Below, piece after piece: positions 36,170 to 47,120 of a stretch of DNA of 64,000 nt. The DNA lies in the NCBI RefSeq assembly GCF_905220415.1, contig NC_059550.1, positions 6,884,501 to 6,948,500 on the forward strand, in the 5' to 3' direction. Each line of letters starts with the position of its first letter. Position 1 is the first letter of the stretch. This stretch comes from Colias croceus. Its lineage: Eukaryota; Arthropoda; Insecta; Lepidoptera; Pieridae. The notes under the pieces were generated by a model. The model worked only from the letters and a program-made list of their open reading frames with translations, was not told the origin of the DNA and made no database searches. Made by a program: the position numbers and the translations under genes.

Positions 36170-36672
36170 GGAGCTAGCAACGTTTAAAAAAAAGTCATTT
36201 TAGTATAGTTGGGTTTTTGATATACTGTTTCTCTTGCTATTTCGGTTAGAGTCCGGGCTGTCTGGCTGGCCGCAGTGGTTGCGTTTATTAGTGCGCATCT
36301 TATCTGCACAGGAAAATATCCTTAATTTAAAGTCATTTTTTAACGCGTAATTTTTAATTTACACTTATTTCGATGATATTTTAATTATTTTGAAATAAAA
36401 ATTGCGTCTGGCACCTATTTAACAACGAAAAAAACGTCTTGCAATAAAAAATGTATGTCTAATGGATCTATCTAAAGGCAAACGATTAAAAATTACGCGT
36501 TAAAAAATGACTTTAAATTAAGGATATTTTCCTGTGCAGATAAGATGCGCACTAATAAACGCAACCACTGCGGCCAGCCAGACAGCCCGGACTGTAACCG
36601 AAATAGCAAGAGGAACAGCATATCAAAGAACCAACTATACTAAAATGCTCACTTGTCAACGTTGCTACCTCC
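36170..36672. mobile_element. Fold-back element with about 188-bp terminal inverted repeats
   Basis: Left arm 36170-36358 and right arm 36485-36672 are reverse complements over nearly their whole length. Both contain GCTATTTCGGTTA, GTCCGGGCTGTCTGGCTGGC and TTAACGCGTAATTTTTAAT. The outer ends read GGAGCTAGCAACG and, inverted, GGAGGTAGCAACG; the inner parts match better than the outermost 40 bp. About 126 bp of AT-rich DNA lies between the arms. No coding capacity and no clear target duplication. Transcription would give a long hairpin RNA. Confidence 0.85.
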
Positions 36673-37936
36673 TAGAATATTATATATATTATGTTACTTA
36701 GGTATATTCTTTTGGACTTTTTATGGAATATCAAAAAATACCACTTTGTATCTTACCGCTAAACCTTAGTGGTTATAGTGGTCGTAATAACTATTCTGAT
36801 ATACATATTTTCAAAACGTTAGCCGAGATATTTTAATAACACGAGAAGTTTACTAAAATTTTGTTTATTTCCAGAATACGATGCCAAAATACGGAAATAA
36901 ATATATTCTCATAGCCTAAAGAAATTGCTAGCTTTTCTAGTAATACAGAATCGTATGGTCTTGAAAAATGCAAAAACTCCTTGCTAGTTCCACCCTTCGA
37001 AGTTTTACGAGCACATAACTCGGCATACAAATATTGCTCTAGTTTCTTAGCCTGTATAAATAATGCATTTTCCTCTGTACATTTTTAATCTGTTGGTATG
37101 AAATTTCATTACTTAATGCACTTCTGCTAAGCGAAATCGTATTTACAATATGTTTATAGTCAATGCATTTTTTATAGTCTATTGTATAGTATTAAGCGAG
37201 AACATTACAAGTAAAAAGTTATCCATACTGAAAATTGATAAGTGAAACAGAGTAAAATGAAAGATGCATTTTTCCTTCAAACGTCTAAATAGGTCATATC
37301 CCTACTCGTTTAATGGGGCCATCACTTACACTTTTATGTCTTATTATCAATGTAAGTACTATATTATAGTTAGTTATGTATCTTTTCCCTTCAAGGAAGT
37401 AAATCAAATATTCGATTTTATATAATAACAAAAATAATATAATATTCAATATTTTATAGAACATGGAAGTTACTAAAATCCTTCACTACTCGAGCTTTTA
37501 GTGCTCTTGGCTATAAAAGCCACACAAAAGAGTTCAACATATTTTAAAAATGCAGAGGGCACAATATTCAGATACTGCGAAATGCAAATAACGGGGCAGG
37601 TGCGGTATTTTGTTACAAAAAATGTATGTAAGTAAATATTTTACAAGTCTGCCGTTTAGAACGTCGCGTGTGTGTTGAAAGTATTCCCTTCGGTCAAATA
37701 ACTGTTTTGTTTTAGTAATCTGCGCAATAGATTAAATGTGAGCTGTTGAATTATTAATGACTCTATAATATTTAAAGAATACTTTTTACAACTTTTTTAA
37801 TTATTTCATGAATTAATTTGGAAAACTTAATGTCATACAAAATCTACATCATGTTCGTTATAATAATGTTGTTATTAAAGCTCACAAGCCAATTTTCTAC
37901 TTCTTGCCCTTTATGAAAAGAAAGTGGGACAAAATA
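36673..37936. other. AT-rich non-coding stretch
   Basis: No supportable gene. The open frame at 36833-37030 (minus strand) has no motif. A slightly GC-richer patch lies at 37490-37690. Confidence 0.5.
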
Positions 37937-37944
37937 TCTAATCG

Positions 37945-39121
37945 CTTAGATTACAAAATAAAAGACAGATGGAGCGTTGCCGAACTAAACCGAATGATTT
38001 ATCGTCATTTTCAATAAAGCTATGTGTGCTGTCATTTCGCCGCTGCACTGTACGTACACGGTGCTTCTGTGTGCGAGTAATGTTACCGGATATTGAAAAA
38101 TTTCCCAAATTTTTCCCCGACTACGGAAAAAAGAGGGTTATGTTTTTCGAGTTTATGTATGTATGTATAATATTTCTTTGACACGCCCTGCAGTATAAAC
38201 CGTTGGACCGATTTTGAGACGTGAGGTTTCATTGCAATCATCTAAATTATTATGTTAGTGGCGGTAGTGACGTAGGCTATACTTATACATAAATTAGCAG
38301 TCAAGTTTTCATTTTTATTTTAATATAATTTCGGGTTTATGATATTTTTTTTATAATATTTTAAAAATTCTTTTATTATATAAAGTACCTGTCTACTAAA
38401 GTTATATATGGACAAAATAATTATATTCAATTTATAATTAAATAAATCACATAAAAAAAGTTTCAATATTAACTATAATAATTATTTTTTATTTTTCAAA
38501 ATATATGAATGCGAATAGCGGTAGTTTTTAGTCGAGAATACGGGACATTTTATTTTCATGGAGTTCACATAAATTAAATCGCTAGCGAAAACGACTATGA
38601 CGTTTTTAAGCTTTATAAAAGTAACAAAATAATGTATTATGCTTATTAAAATAATCTAATAATGATCATGAACCTTTAGTGCACTATACAAATAATCACA
38701 TTCACGATCGAAAAATCCAACAGCATTACCCTGAAGATCTTTTAACCAATTTACCGTTTTACCAATAAAAATGGCAAATTCATTTTCAAAATACTGGCAA
38801 CATACGTTGAAGTTTTGTATTCCTTTATATCTGTAAAATTATTATTCGTTTAGAGAAATAAATCAGCCAAATAATCTACAGAAAACCTGTGAAACGATGT
38901 TTCATGTTTTTTTTTGTTTTCGGGAACAAATTTTACAGCGTTTTATTATCACAAGACGGCATTTTTTTACTAAAATTGCAAACCCTTTTTGACGTATTGC
39001 ATGACACTATATGCGCTATAGCACTGGTGCAGCGACGTATTTGCTTTTGATTTCGTATTTTCTTTGACAAGGGCGACGGGCGGTTGTCATGCTCCATCTG
39101 TACTTTATTTTGTAATCTAAG
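37945..39121. mobile_element. 1177-bp DNA transposon with 31-bp TIRs and 8-bp TSD
   Basis: Terminal inverted repeats CTTAGATTACAAAATAAA..ACAGATGGAGC (37945-37975 and 39091-39121) match at 29 of 31 positions. A perfect 8-bp direct repeat TCTAATCG abuts both ends (37937-37944 and 39122-39129). Eight-base duplications are made by hAT, P and Merlin-type transposases. The CTTAG end does not match the usual hAT or Merlin ends well, so the superfamily is open. The interior is AT-rich and has one 70-codon frame (37969-38181) with no recognised domain. It is most likely a non-autonomous copy. Confidence 0.88.
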
Positions 39122-39129
39122 TCTAATCG

Positions 39130-41084
39130 ATTTTCGCCTTATGAATCCGGCACTATGTTATTAACTTACATAATTATATACGAGGCCTACAAGCCAAATA
39201 TTTGACCTACTAGGCACGAACGTTTTATGTACTATGGTCGCATCTCATACAGATAACAATCGTTAACTAGATTAATGTATGATTTAACGATCGCAGCTTG
39301 ACTTATAGCTTATGAGAAACATTACATACAACGAGGAAGGAACAGCTAATAATATCTGTTCTAGATTTCTCTATCCTTCCTCGGCGGTGGACGCGTGATT
39401 TTATAGTATCGTAAAATCTTTTGTTTTACTACAATGCTTTGATTGTGTGGTCATAAGGATTTTGTTAATGTTCACTGCTTTATTAGAGATTTTAAGAGGG
39501 TAAACATGTGATGTCTTTATTATGTTTTATTAACTGTCTAAATACAGACATTCCGCACTATGAAGAAGAGAATTTTCTTCGCCTAATCGTTAATCAGTCC
39601 GCCTAAATTTTAACCCATTTTAATTTTATTTTCATACCAATGCTATTTATAAATGTTCGTATCAATCAATATCAAATTATATGGTAATAATAAAATAGAG
39701 ATTAAATTATAATAGTTTATTCTCAATCGTCTCAATACCAACTAAGAAATCGCAGAAGAGAAAAAAATTGGAAAGGCATGCCGTAATAAAATTTTCCATT
39801 ATTACAATATGCGGTTTATTGAATAAAATGCATACCGCAAGGAACATCAAAGGGTCTGCAATTGAGATAAAAACGAACATCAAGGGCGTTTCATTAAGTC
39901 AGCGGAGCCGAAAACAAATTCGTACTTATAAGGCTATTGAGCTCAAAGCCTGTTTACGGTAGCTTTAACCCACGCGTCTCGTAGACAGGATCGCTTTGGG
40001 GAGACATCCCTTCCATTAGGAATAAAAACACTTCAGATTTGCACGCTTTTCCTAGTATAGTAGGTATGTGAAGTTCTTATGATAAGTATTCGTCTAGTAT
40101 GTGTATCTAAAGTTGGTATATGTAACTATTAAATACGAATATTTACATATTTCTGTGTCGAACACTTGATTGAAATTTATTATTTATAATTTATTTATTT
40201 AGGTAATAAATTTATTCCATGAAAATAAATTTAAAAAAATCTTTTCACTATACACACGTAATAGTTCCATTTGTTTCTTAAAATAATATTTCGATAAGCA
40301 ACGGAATCTATATTATAACGTGTTTATGTATTTAAATCCTTGGTCATTACCATGAGACAATACATCAGAAATAAGTACAATATATTCCTAACAATTCGAC
40401 TTGTATTTCCCTTTTCCTTACTCTAATACGTCATCTCGTGACTCCATACAGGTTACCCTTAAGATTTGGGGATTTGTCGAGGGTTGATAATGAATCCCAC
40501 TGTACATCTTATACGGGAAATGGAAATAAAGTGTTTTTCTACTGAATTGCAGGGGTGTTCTGGAAAATATTATTGCTAACAATTATTGTAAGTAATGGGG
40601 ATAAAAATGTTTATTCGTCCCATTTAACTATATAATTGGATGAAATAAACTATTTATTCGAAATATGGATACATCATTCTTTTGTATTTTTATTTTTGCT
40701 TTGTTTATAAAATTTAATAGCCTAGGTAGTGATTATGCCAAATTCTTTAAGATTTAATAGTTATTTATACCAAGCCTATCAAATTGCAAGCTTTACAAAT
40801 AAAAGCTTGCACTTTGATTGGATTTTATGTCAAATTTTTAATTCAAATTATAAGAAAATTTTATAAGAAAAATTAAACGTAAATGTTATGTGTAAGTCTT
40901 ATAATAATTGCATCTATCACTTTAAACCAAAGTTTCAATAAAACCTCTTACTACCTACTTGGTAAAAATCAAAGCGTTGAAAACTATCAGTAAGATAGAT
41001 GTTAGAGTAAATGAAAACATTTCCCCGAAGCAATGACCCGGCGCACTTTATGTTCTGTGAATAAAGACGTCCCTGCGAGGGACC
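39130..41084. other. Non-coding stretch with GC-richer island
   Basis: No gene supported. A GC-richer block at about 39760-40020 contains a 64-codon open frame without a recognised domain and looks more like conserved non-coding DNA. Another patch lies at 40430-40540. Confidence 0.45.
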
Positions 41085-41277
41085 GTGTGCCTAGTGCGAG
41101 TTTTCATCGAGTACGAAACGTTACTATCGCGTTTGCGTCACAGCCGAATTAGTATGGGAAATCGAACAGCGCCCCTAGCGGACGTATGGGAAAGCTTTGA
41201 TTCCCCATACAAATTTCGCTGTGACGCAGACGCGATAGTAACGTTTCGTACTCGATGAAAACTCGCACTAGGCACAC
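41085..41277. mobile_element. 193-bp MITE with long TIRs, copy 1
   Basis: Ends GTGTGCCTAGTGCGAG and its reverse complement; the inverted repeats run about 58 bp inward through TCGAGTACGAAACGTTACTA to GCGTCACAG. The core includes CGCCCCTAGCGGACGTATGG. A second copy of the same length sits at 61797-61989; I count two differences between them. No coding capacity. The target duplication is not obvious. Confidence 0.85.
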
Positions 41278-41397
41278 TGATTACAAAAGGGTGTCGATTA
41301 TCGTACTCGCTGTATTGATTCTGTTATTATAGATTTAATATGAAAAATGGCAGTAATCATTATATATTACGTACTTGATGAGCAAAGAAATCTTTTT

Positions 41398-41582
41398 GAA
41401 GTGAAACTTCTTTATCGGGGTTGGAAAAAAAAATTAGTGTAACATTTTTTCGTTACGTGTGACATTTTTCCGTACGCGCCATCTTTTTCTTATCCCTACC
41501 ACGCGTGATTCAACGTATTTCTGTAAAGTTGCATATAGTATATTATTTTTTGAAAAATAAGGTCAAAAAGAAGTTTCACTTC
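41398..41582. mobile_element. 185-bp MITE with 16-bp TIRs
   Basis: Starts GAAGTGAAACTTCTTT (41398-41413) and ends with the exact reverse complement (41567-41582). The interior has GTTACGTGTGACATTTTTCC and CCTACCACGCGTGATTCAAC, wording of a dispersed lepidopteran repeat. The open frame crossing it is incidental. Confidence 0.75.
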
Positions 41583-41781
41583 TTACGTGTGTACCTACAC
41601 CACGCACACATTTTTTTTTTTCACTCACGCTTATACGAGTCACCGAAAAATGTGTGCTATGAAGTTTTCAAGAATAACGAAAACACAAAAAGTAAAAACA
41701 CGAGGATCATTTTAAAAGATAGTTTTTTTTGTGTCGATAACATTTTAATGCTTTGATGATAATAAACTTTCAGAGATTAAA

Positions 41782-41987
41782 TCTATACTACTTAATATTA
41801 TAAAGCTAAAGAGTTTGTTTGTTTGTTTGTTTGTTTGAACGCGCTAATCTCGAGAACTACTGATCCGATTTGAAAAATTCTTTCGGTGTTAGATAGCTCA
41901 TTTATCGAGAAAGGCTATAGGCACTATCATCACGCTACGACCAACAGGAGAGGAGCCAACGGGGGTGAAACCGCGCGGAGCGGCTAG
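41782..41987 (+). mobile_element. Non-autonomous Helitron, 206 bp
   Basis: A|TCTATACTACTTAATATTAT at the left; CCGCGCGGAGCGGCTAG|T at the right. A (GTTT)n tract follows the 5' end, then CGCGCTAATCTCGAGAACTAC and CTTTCGGTGTTAGATAGC. It belongs to the same family as 12485 and 35706. Flanks are A and T with no duplication. Confidence 0.85.
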
Positions 41988-44900
41988 TTACCTAATACAA
42001 ATTGCGGATATTTCTAATGAAAGAATTGTGGTTGAGCATCTTGTTACGGAATGAAGACTCAATCTAGTATTATTTGTTCTTTACAGATTCAAGTGGATAT
42101 GCATTGATTCATATATCACGAAAACGCATTATTTGGCAGTCAGTTCAGGCTCAGATTAGATCAGGTTAGGTTATCTGCAGAAAATGTAAGCTGTGAAACT
42201 TATATCGAAATGTAGGATAGCTGTTATTCTTATGAAGCTCAAAGCATAATAAATCCGACCAAAAAGTAAATCCCTGCAGTAACAAAATATGTGTATGAAA
42301 CTCTCGTGGTTGATTTTTATATACCAACGAAATTATAATGTAAATAAATAGAATTTATAAATATTAATGATGTATACTAATTGGAATTCATTAGGTTGCC
42401 ATTTTGAATACAAATAATTCATTAAATATTATATAATGATACGAACGTTAAAATATAAATACTAACAACTTTCACATGAACATTTCCTGTTTATACTTAC
42501 GTGATATACTTAATAGTGTAAATAAACATTTGTATGTATTTAACTTTTTATATTTCATGCGTCTGTCTTATCACTATAATATTAGGTATATCTTATCTAC
42601 TAAGCACACTTCTCATTTTAAAATCACTTGAAGTACATTTGAAATTATTTTGTCTACCACATTGTCCTTTGATCTAAGACATTGTCTTCTTTTATGCAAG
42701 ATCTGATTTTATAACTGCAATATTTGCTAATGACGGGGAAAAATATTGACTTAATATAACATATTATTAAAAAAAATCGAATCAATTCTGCGTGCAAATA
42801 TTAATAATGTAAATAAACGGTATCCGTTTCGGAAGTTCGAGTGCAATGTTGCGTAAATTATACATCGTTACCTATACCTACCTATATATTTTATCAAAAT
42901 AATAAATTTTGTTTATTAATAGTCATGTTGTGTAATTTTAAACGCAATATACATTTAGAAATTAATGTCCTTATATATAAATGAATTTCTTGAATTTTTC
43001 TATTTATAATTTTCATATTATTTAACCTGATGAAACATGAATAATGTAGTATCTATATTCTTAGTTGTTAATACCATACATATTAATAAAACATATATAG
43101 TTATCAGCCTAATTATTAGATACAATAAGTATCGTGCGTCAAATCTAGGTAGGTACCTACGTTATAAGTTCTCACTATCAAAAGAGTTTCATAATGGAAC
43201 AAATATCTCCTAAGATAATGAATGCGTTAAGCACTTGAGCTACAGCAAAAGCCTGTATTGACAAAACAGCATCGACTATCGTACACAAAAACACGTGGCC
43301 CATGAAATAGGCATGACGAAAGATTTTGAAATCCTCTTCCATAATGTGTGTATACGTTTACTATATAAGAAAAACCCTATATTTCGGTAATATACTTAAA
43401 TTTAACGAAGATAAAAGCCATTTATCAAAAAATATTTACCAACTGTGCCAAAACAGCTCGGAGGTGTCATGGCGTAAGCGTGACGTCACTCTTTAGTAAA
43501 TACGTAATTATTTGTATGTATTGCGAAGAAAATTAAAGAAATATTTATTTAATATGTGTTATAGAAACGAATTTCAAAGTTTATAAGTGGTGTGTAGTAT
43601 TGCAATGTGAATCCACATTAAAATAATACTCAAAAATGTGTTAGTAATTATTTTAAGCGAGAAAATAATAAGAAATGATTGTATAAAGTTGGCGCGGAGA
43701 ACCCCGAAACCACGTATTCGTGAATTCGCAATTATATTTCTGTTCTGAGTCGAAAAAGCATACGTGAAACAATAGAAAATAAATAAAAATGCGTATTCTC
43801 AACATATTCATAACAACAAAATACATCTGACGTGAGTTGTTTACTTAAGCGTGACGTCACGCGTGTTTTAGTCAAAATGGCCAACTGCAGAATTTCAATA
43901 ATAATCAGAATTTTATTGATAATCTCATTAATCTTAGTGTTTTTAAGATTTTTAAGTCACTATATTGAATTTATTTATCATACATTTTCCCTTAAAAACA
44001 CTAATACGATCATTTATGGATACTGTCGTCATGCCTATTGTAAGTGGGTCAGAACAATACAGAGATAACGCGGGGATTAGCGTGGACAATTTCACTGATT
44101 AAGTTACGACATGCGGGCCATTGTCGATACAACGGGGATAACAATCTTATAGGTATTTGAATTTTTCTTTGATAGCTGTTATGGACAGTGGTTATAATGT
44201 GGGCTTGTTTATTTGTAAACAAATTATACCGTAGTTTGCGAGTAGAAGTGGTAGCTATTTTGAAGGCCAAGGTCTAGTTTGATTGCTTTGATTAGAAGTT
44301 AATTCATATTTTATAGATATAAAATTATGTTCACAGTAACTTATTTTATATGTAGTAGATAAAGTATTATACGTAGGACGTAGGTATGTACTAACTACGT
44401 ATGTAGGCTGTACTCTACATAATCGTAGCAATATAATGTCCATTGTATTAACAAAGGTATACCTAAAAATTAGTTCATAATTAATTACCAAATCTATTTT
44501 AAACATTAAAATAGGGTTCTCATACAAAATATAGCGGTAAATACTAAATAGTACTTCGTATCCTAACGTATCATTTAAAAATCTCAGCGCTCAGGTCAAA
44601 GAAGAAATATTGAGCCTTTGTTTTAATACTGATTTATGGAAGATGTTGCGTCGACTGACAGCAGTTAACAGTTTGATTTATATACAGGAAGGGAAGACTT
44701 TTGATCTTTACATTTTGTATGGCTAGACAATTTTACCATTAATACTTTGTGTGGAATACTATGAAGCTGTTAGTAGTGTTTAGAGTCTTGCGGAACTGTA
44801 AACGCTTACAGTATTAGAATTTATTATTATGACTAAAGATGCGCTTCTAAAAGAGGTCCTGTAGAATAAATACCTACGTATTATGTTAATGCTTTGAATC

Positions 44901-45336
44901 TTTCTAATATACCGTACGTACTAGAACTCTTTTTAAACTATTTGCCAACAACCAGATTAAAAAGGAAACTGTTACAATTATACAGAAATCATATTAATGA
45001 ATTACGCTAATAAGGGTACTATTTCCTATATTATACCGCTATTGTGCCATATAATCATATCCTTTACCTGTAATCTATGCACTAATCTAGCCTATACATT
45101 AATCACCGTTTGTCATTTCATATGACGGTCCGTGGGAGAAACAATCACAGTGAGTCATAACGATTGCCTAGTATCGTACAATATCATTTAGAGAAAGGTA
45201 TAAACACGCTTTACAGATAACAAGTTTAACTGATACAATTAACAGGGTTTAATGAGTGTTGAATTAAATTTATCACTTAGAGAATGCGTAAAAGCTTAGC
45301 AATTAACTACATATTTATGCTCTCTCCGTATGCGGG
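41988..45336. other. AT-rich non-coding stretch with two CRE palindromes
   Basis: No supportable gene. AAGCGTGACGTCAC occurs at about 43477-43489 and 43847-43860, each containing the full TGACGTCA palindrome, and both lie near GC-richer DNA. Open frames at 43832-44068, 44049-44270 and 44255-44527 overlap one another on both strands and carry no motif. Confidence 0.5.
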
Positions 45337-47120
45337 TAGGGTAATTGCGCTGGTTTGCCGTCCAGCTTCTGTTTTCGTCCATTTGACTGACCTGCTACAA
45401 TCACGTGCGTAAAACTTGAATACAAACCTACCTTCCCGCGCAAGTTTGCACTTTTTACGGTCCATAATGTTTAAGCAACAGTACTATCAACATTAAAATT
45501 TGATTTGACAAGAAGAGAGTTCAAAAAATTAACGTAAATGTGGCCGCTTCGCATACGTGCCTTGCAGATGTCATAGCGCGAGAGAAAAATTTGCCGGCGA
45601 GAAAAGTTCATGGTAAGGTAAATCACTGTTTTAGCTAGTTTACGTAATGTTTTTGGTACGTATGTTTATTTATAAGCATAATAAACGCAATTATAAGTGT
45701 TTATCATACATTTTTATAATACTCTTCGAAATATTAAGTGGACGGATACTAGGTTACCAAATTCTCAAAATATTTGGTTTTCGTCCAAGTGGACGGAAAC
45801 TCAAACAGCTACGTGAATATTTGTTAGGGTCATTTTACTTTATCGGACCTTTAAAATACTGAATAGTTTCTCCCGAAGTGATCTTTATTGCTATTAGTTT
45901 AGTTTTTTTGGTTTCCGTCCACTGCTATGTCAGTGCTGCCATAATAAAAAAATATTTAAAGAAGTGGACGAAAACTAAATTTAGCTTTAAATGTTTTAGT
46001 TTTCGTCCATGAATGAGTATTGGAGTATCCAAAAATTAAATATAGCCATTCTTTTGCATTACTTTTCGTCTATTTTTACGTATTGAAAAGTTTTCTATTC
46101 AGTATCTTCCTTATAAATAATTGGTGAGGGCCAGAGTGTTGTAGGTACCTAATATTGTCATTCATTCAGTCATGTATTATTCTCCTTATGTGAAGTAGAG
46201 TCAATTATTCGTAGCATAAATGGGGGTAGGTCAGACATAATACACTGTATTTTTCTTGATTATCATTCACTTGAGTATCATCTTTTATTCTAGGTCTGTT
46301 TTGCCAATGCTACTGCAATAAAAAATACTAAACTAATACTAAAAAAATACTTTTTTTTATTATACTTACTCAACGTATCCTCAGAAAGATCTTATTGTTT
46401 TTAGATGGCCTCGAAGGAGTCTAAGAAATCTAGAAAAAAAAGACGCTGCGTACACTGAAGATTCTGTAGCTAAAACTTATTATTATGGCTTTGTGTTTAT
46501 AGTACGTTTCATTTGATAAACAAAGTATTAGAATGAAAATTTTTGTTGTTAGAATGAATATTTCTGTTTTTTGATGTTATTTCTTAGTCCTGTAATTATT
46601 ACTTGTTTCATTTACATTGTAAGGAACGCATTCCTTTCTTTATTACGAATGATTATACAGTCATCACTAACGCCTATAAGGACTGCCAAGTGCTACATAG
46701 ATCTCAGTGTTGACTAGTTATATTGATTATTATTAGTAAAACCACAAGTAAAACTAAACCTGGGTAGTGAGAAATTGTAATGTTAATTAAATAAACGTAT
46801 ATATTTACCTGTAATTGATTTTAAACTTAATAGTTGACCTACCCTCCTTTTTCTACACGGTGGTCGAAAACTAGCTTACACTAGGACGAAAACCAGTTTT
46901 TTTGGACGAAAACTAGCATTTACCCTACTTTTGCAGAAAATAATTTAAATAAAAAGATACATCAAAATGATTTATTTTCCCTTAATATTATCTTAAAGAA
47001 GACTATATAAGGACTTAAAAAAAAAATTATATGCTTAAGGAAGGGTGCTCCAAAATATTTATTTCGTATCACAAAGTTGGCAACTCCTATAATTGGACGA
47101 AAACCAGCGCAATGACCCTA
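45337..47120. mobile_element. TA-flanked DNA transposon with GGACGAAAAC iterons
   Basis: The terminal inverted repeat is GGGTMATTGCGCTGGTTT, followed with small differences by CGTCCA (45339 inward and 47118 inward), with TA on both outer sides. Inside, the TIR core GG(A)CGAAAAC or its complement recurs about ten more times, clustered toward both ends (for example 45371, 45776, 45788, 45910, 45964, 45997, 46862, 46883, 46903). The middle 0.8 kb has none. No transposase frame is visible (the largest open frame, 45647-45862, has no motif). The iterons look like subterminal transposase-binding sites. A TA target suggests the Tc1/mariner group, but the ends are unusual for it. Confidence 0.8.

Noticed and set aside
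44049..44527. Two overlapping minus-strand open frames (73 and 90 codons)
   Set aside because: AT-rich composition, no domain, no splice context, and a plus-strand frame of similar quality overlaps them; typical chance frames.
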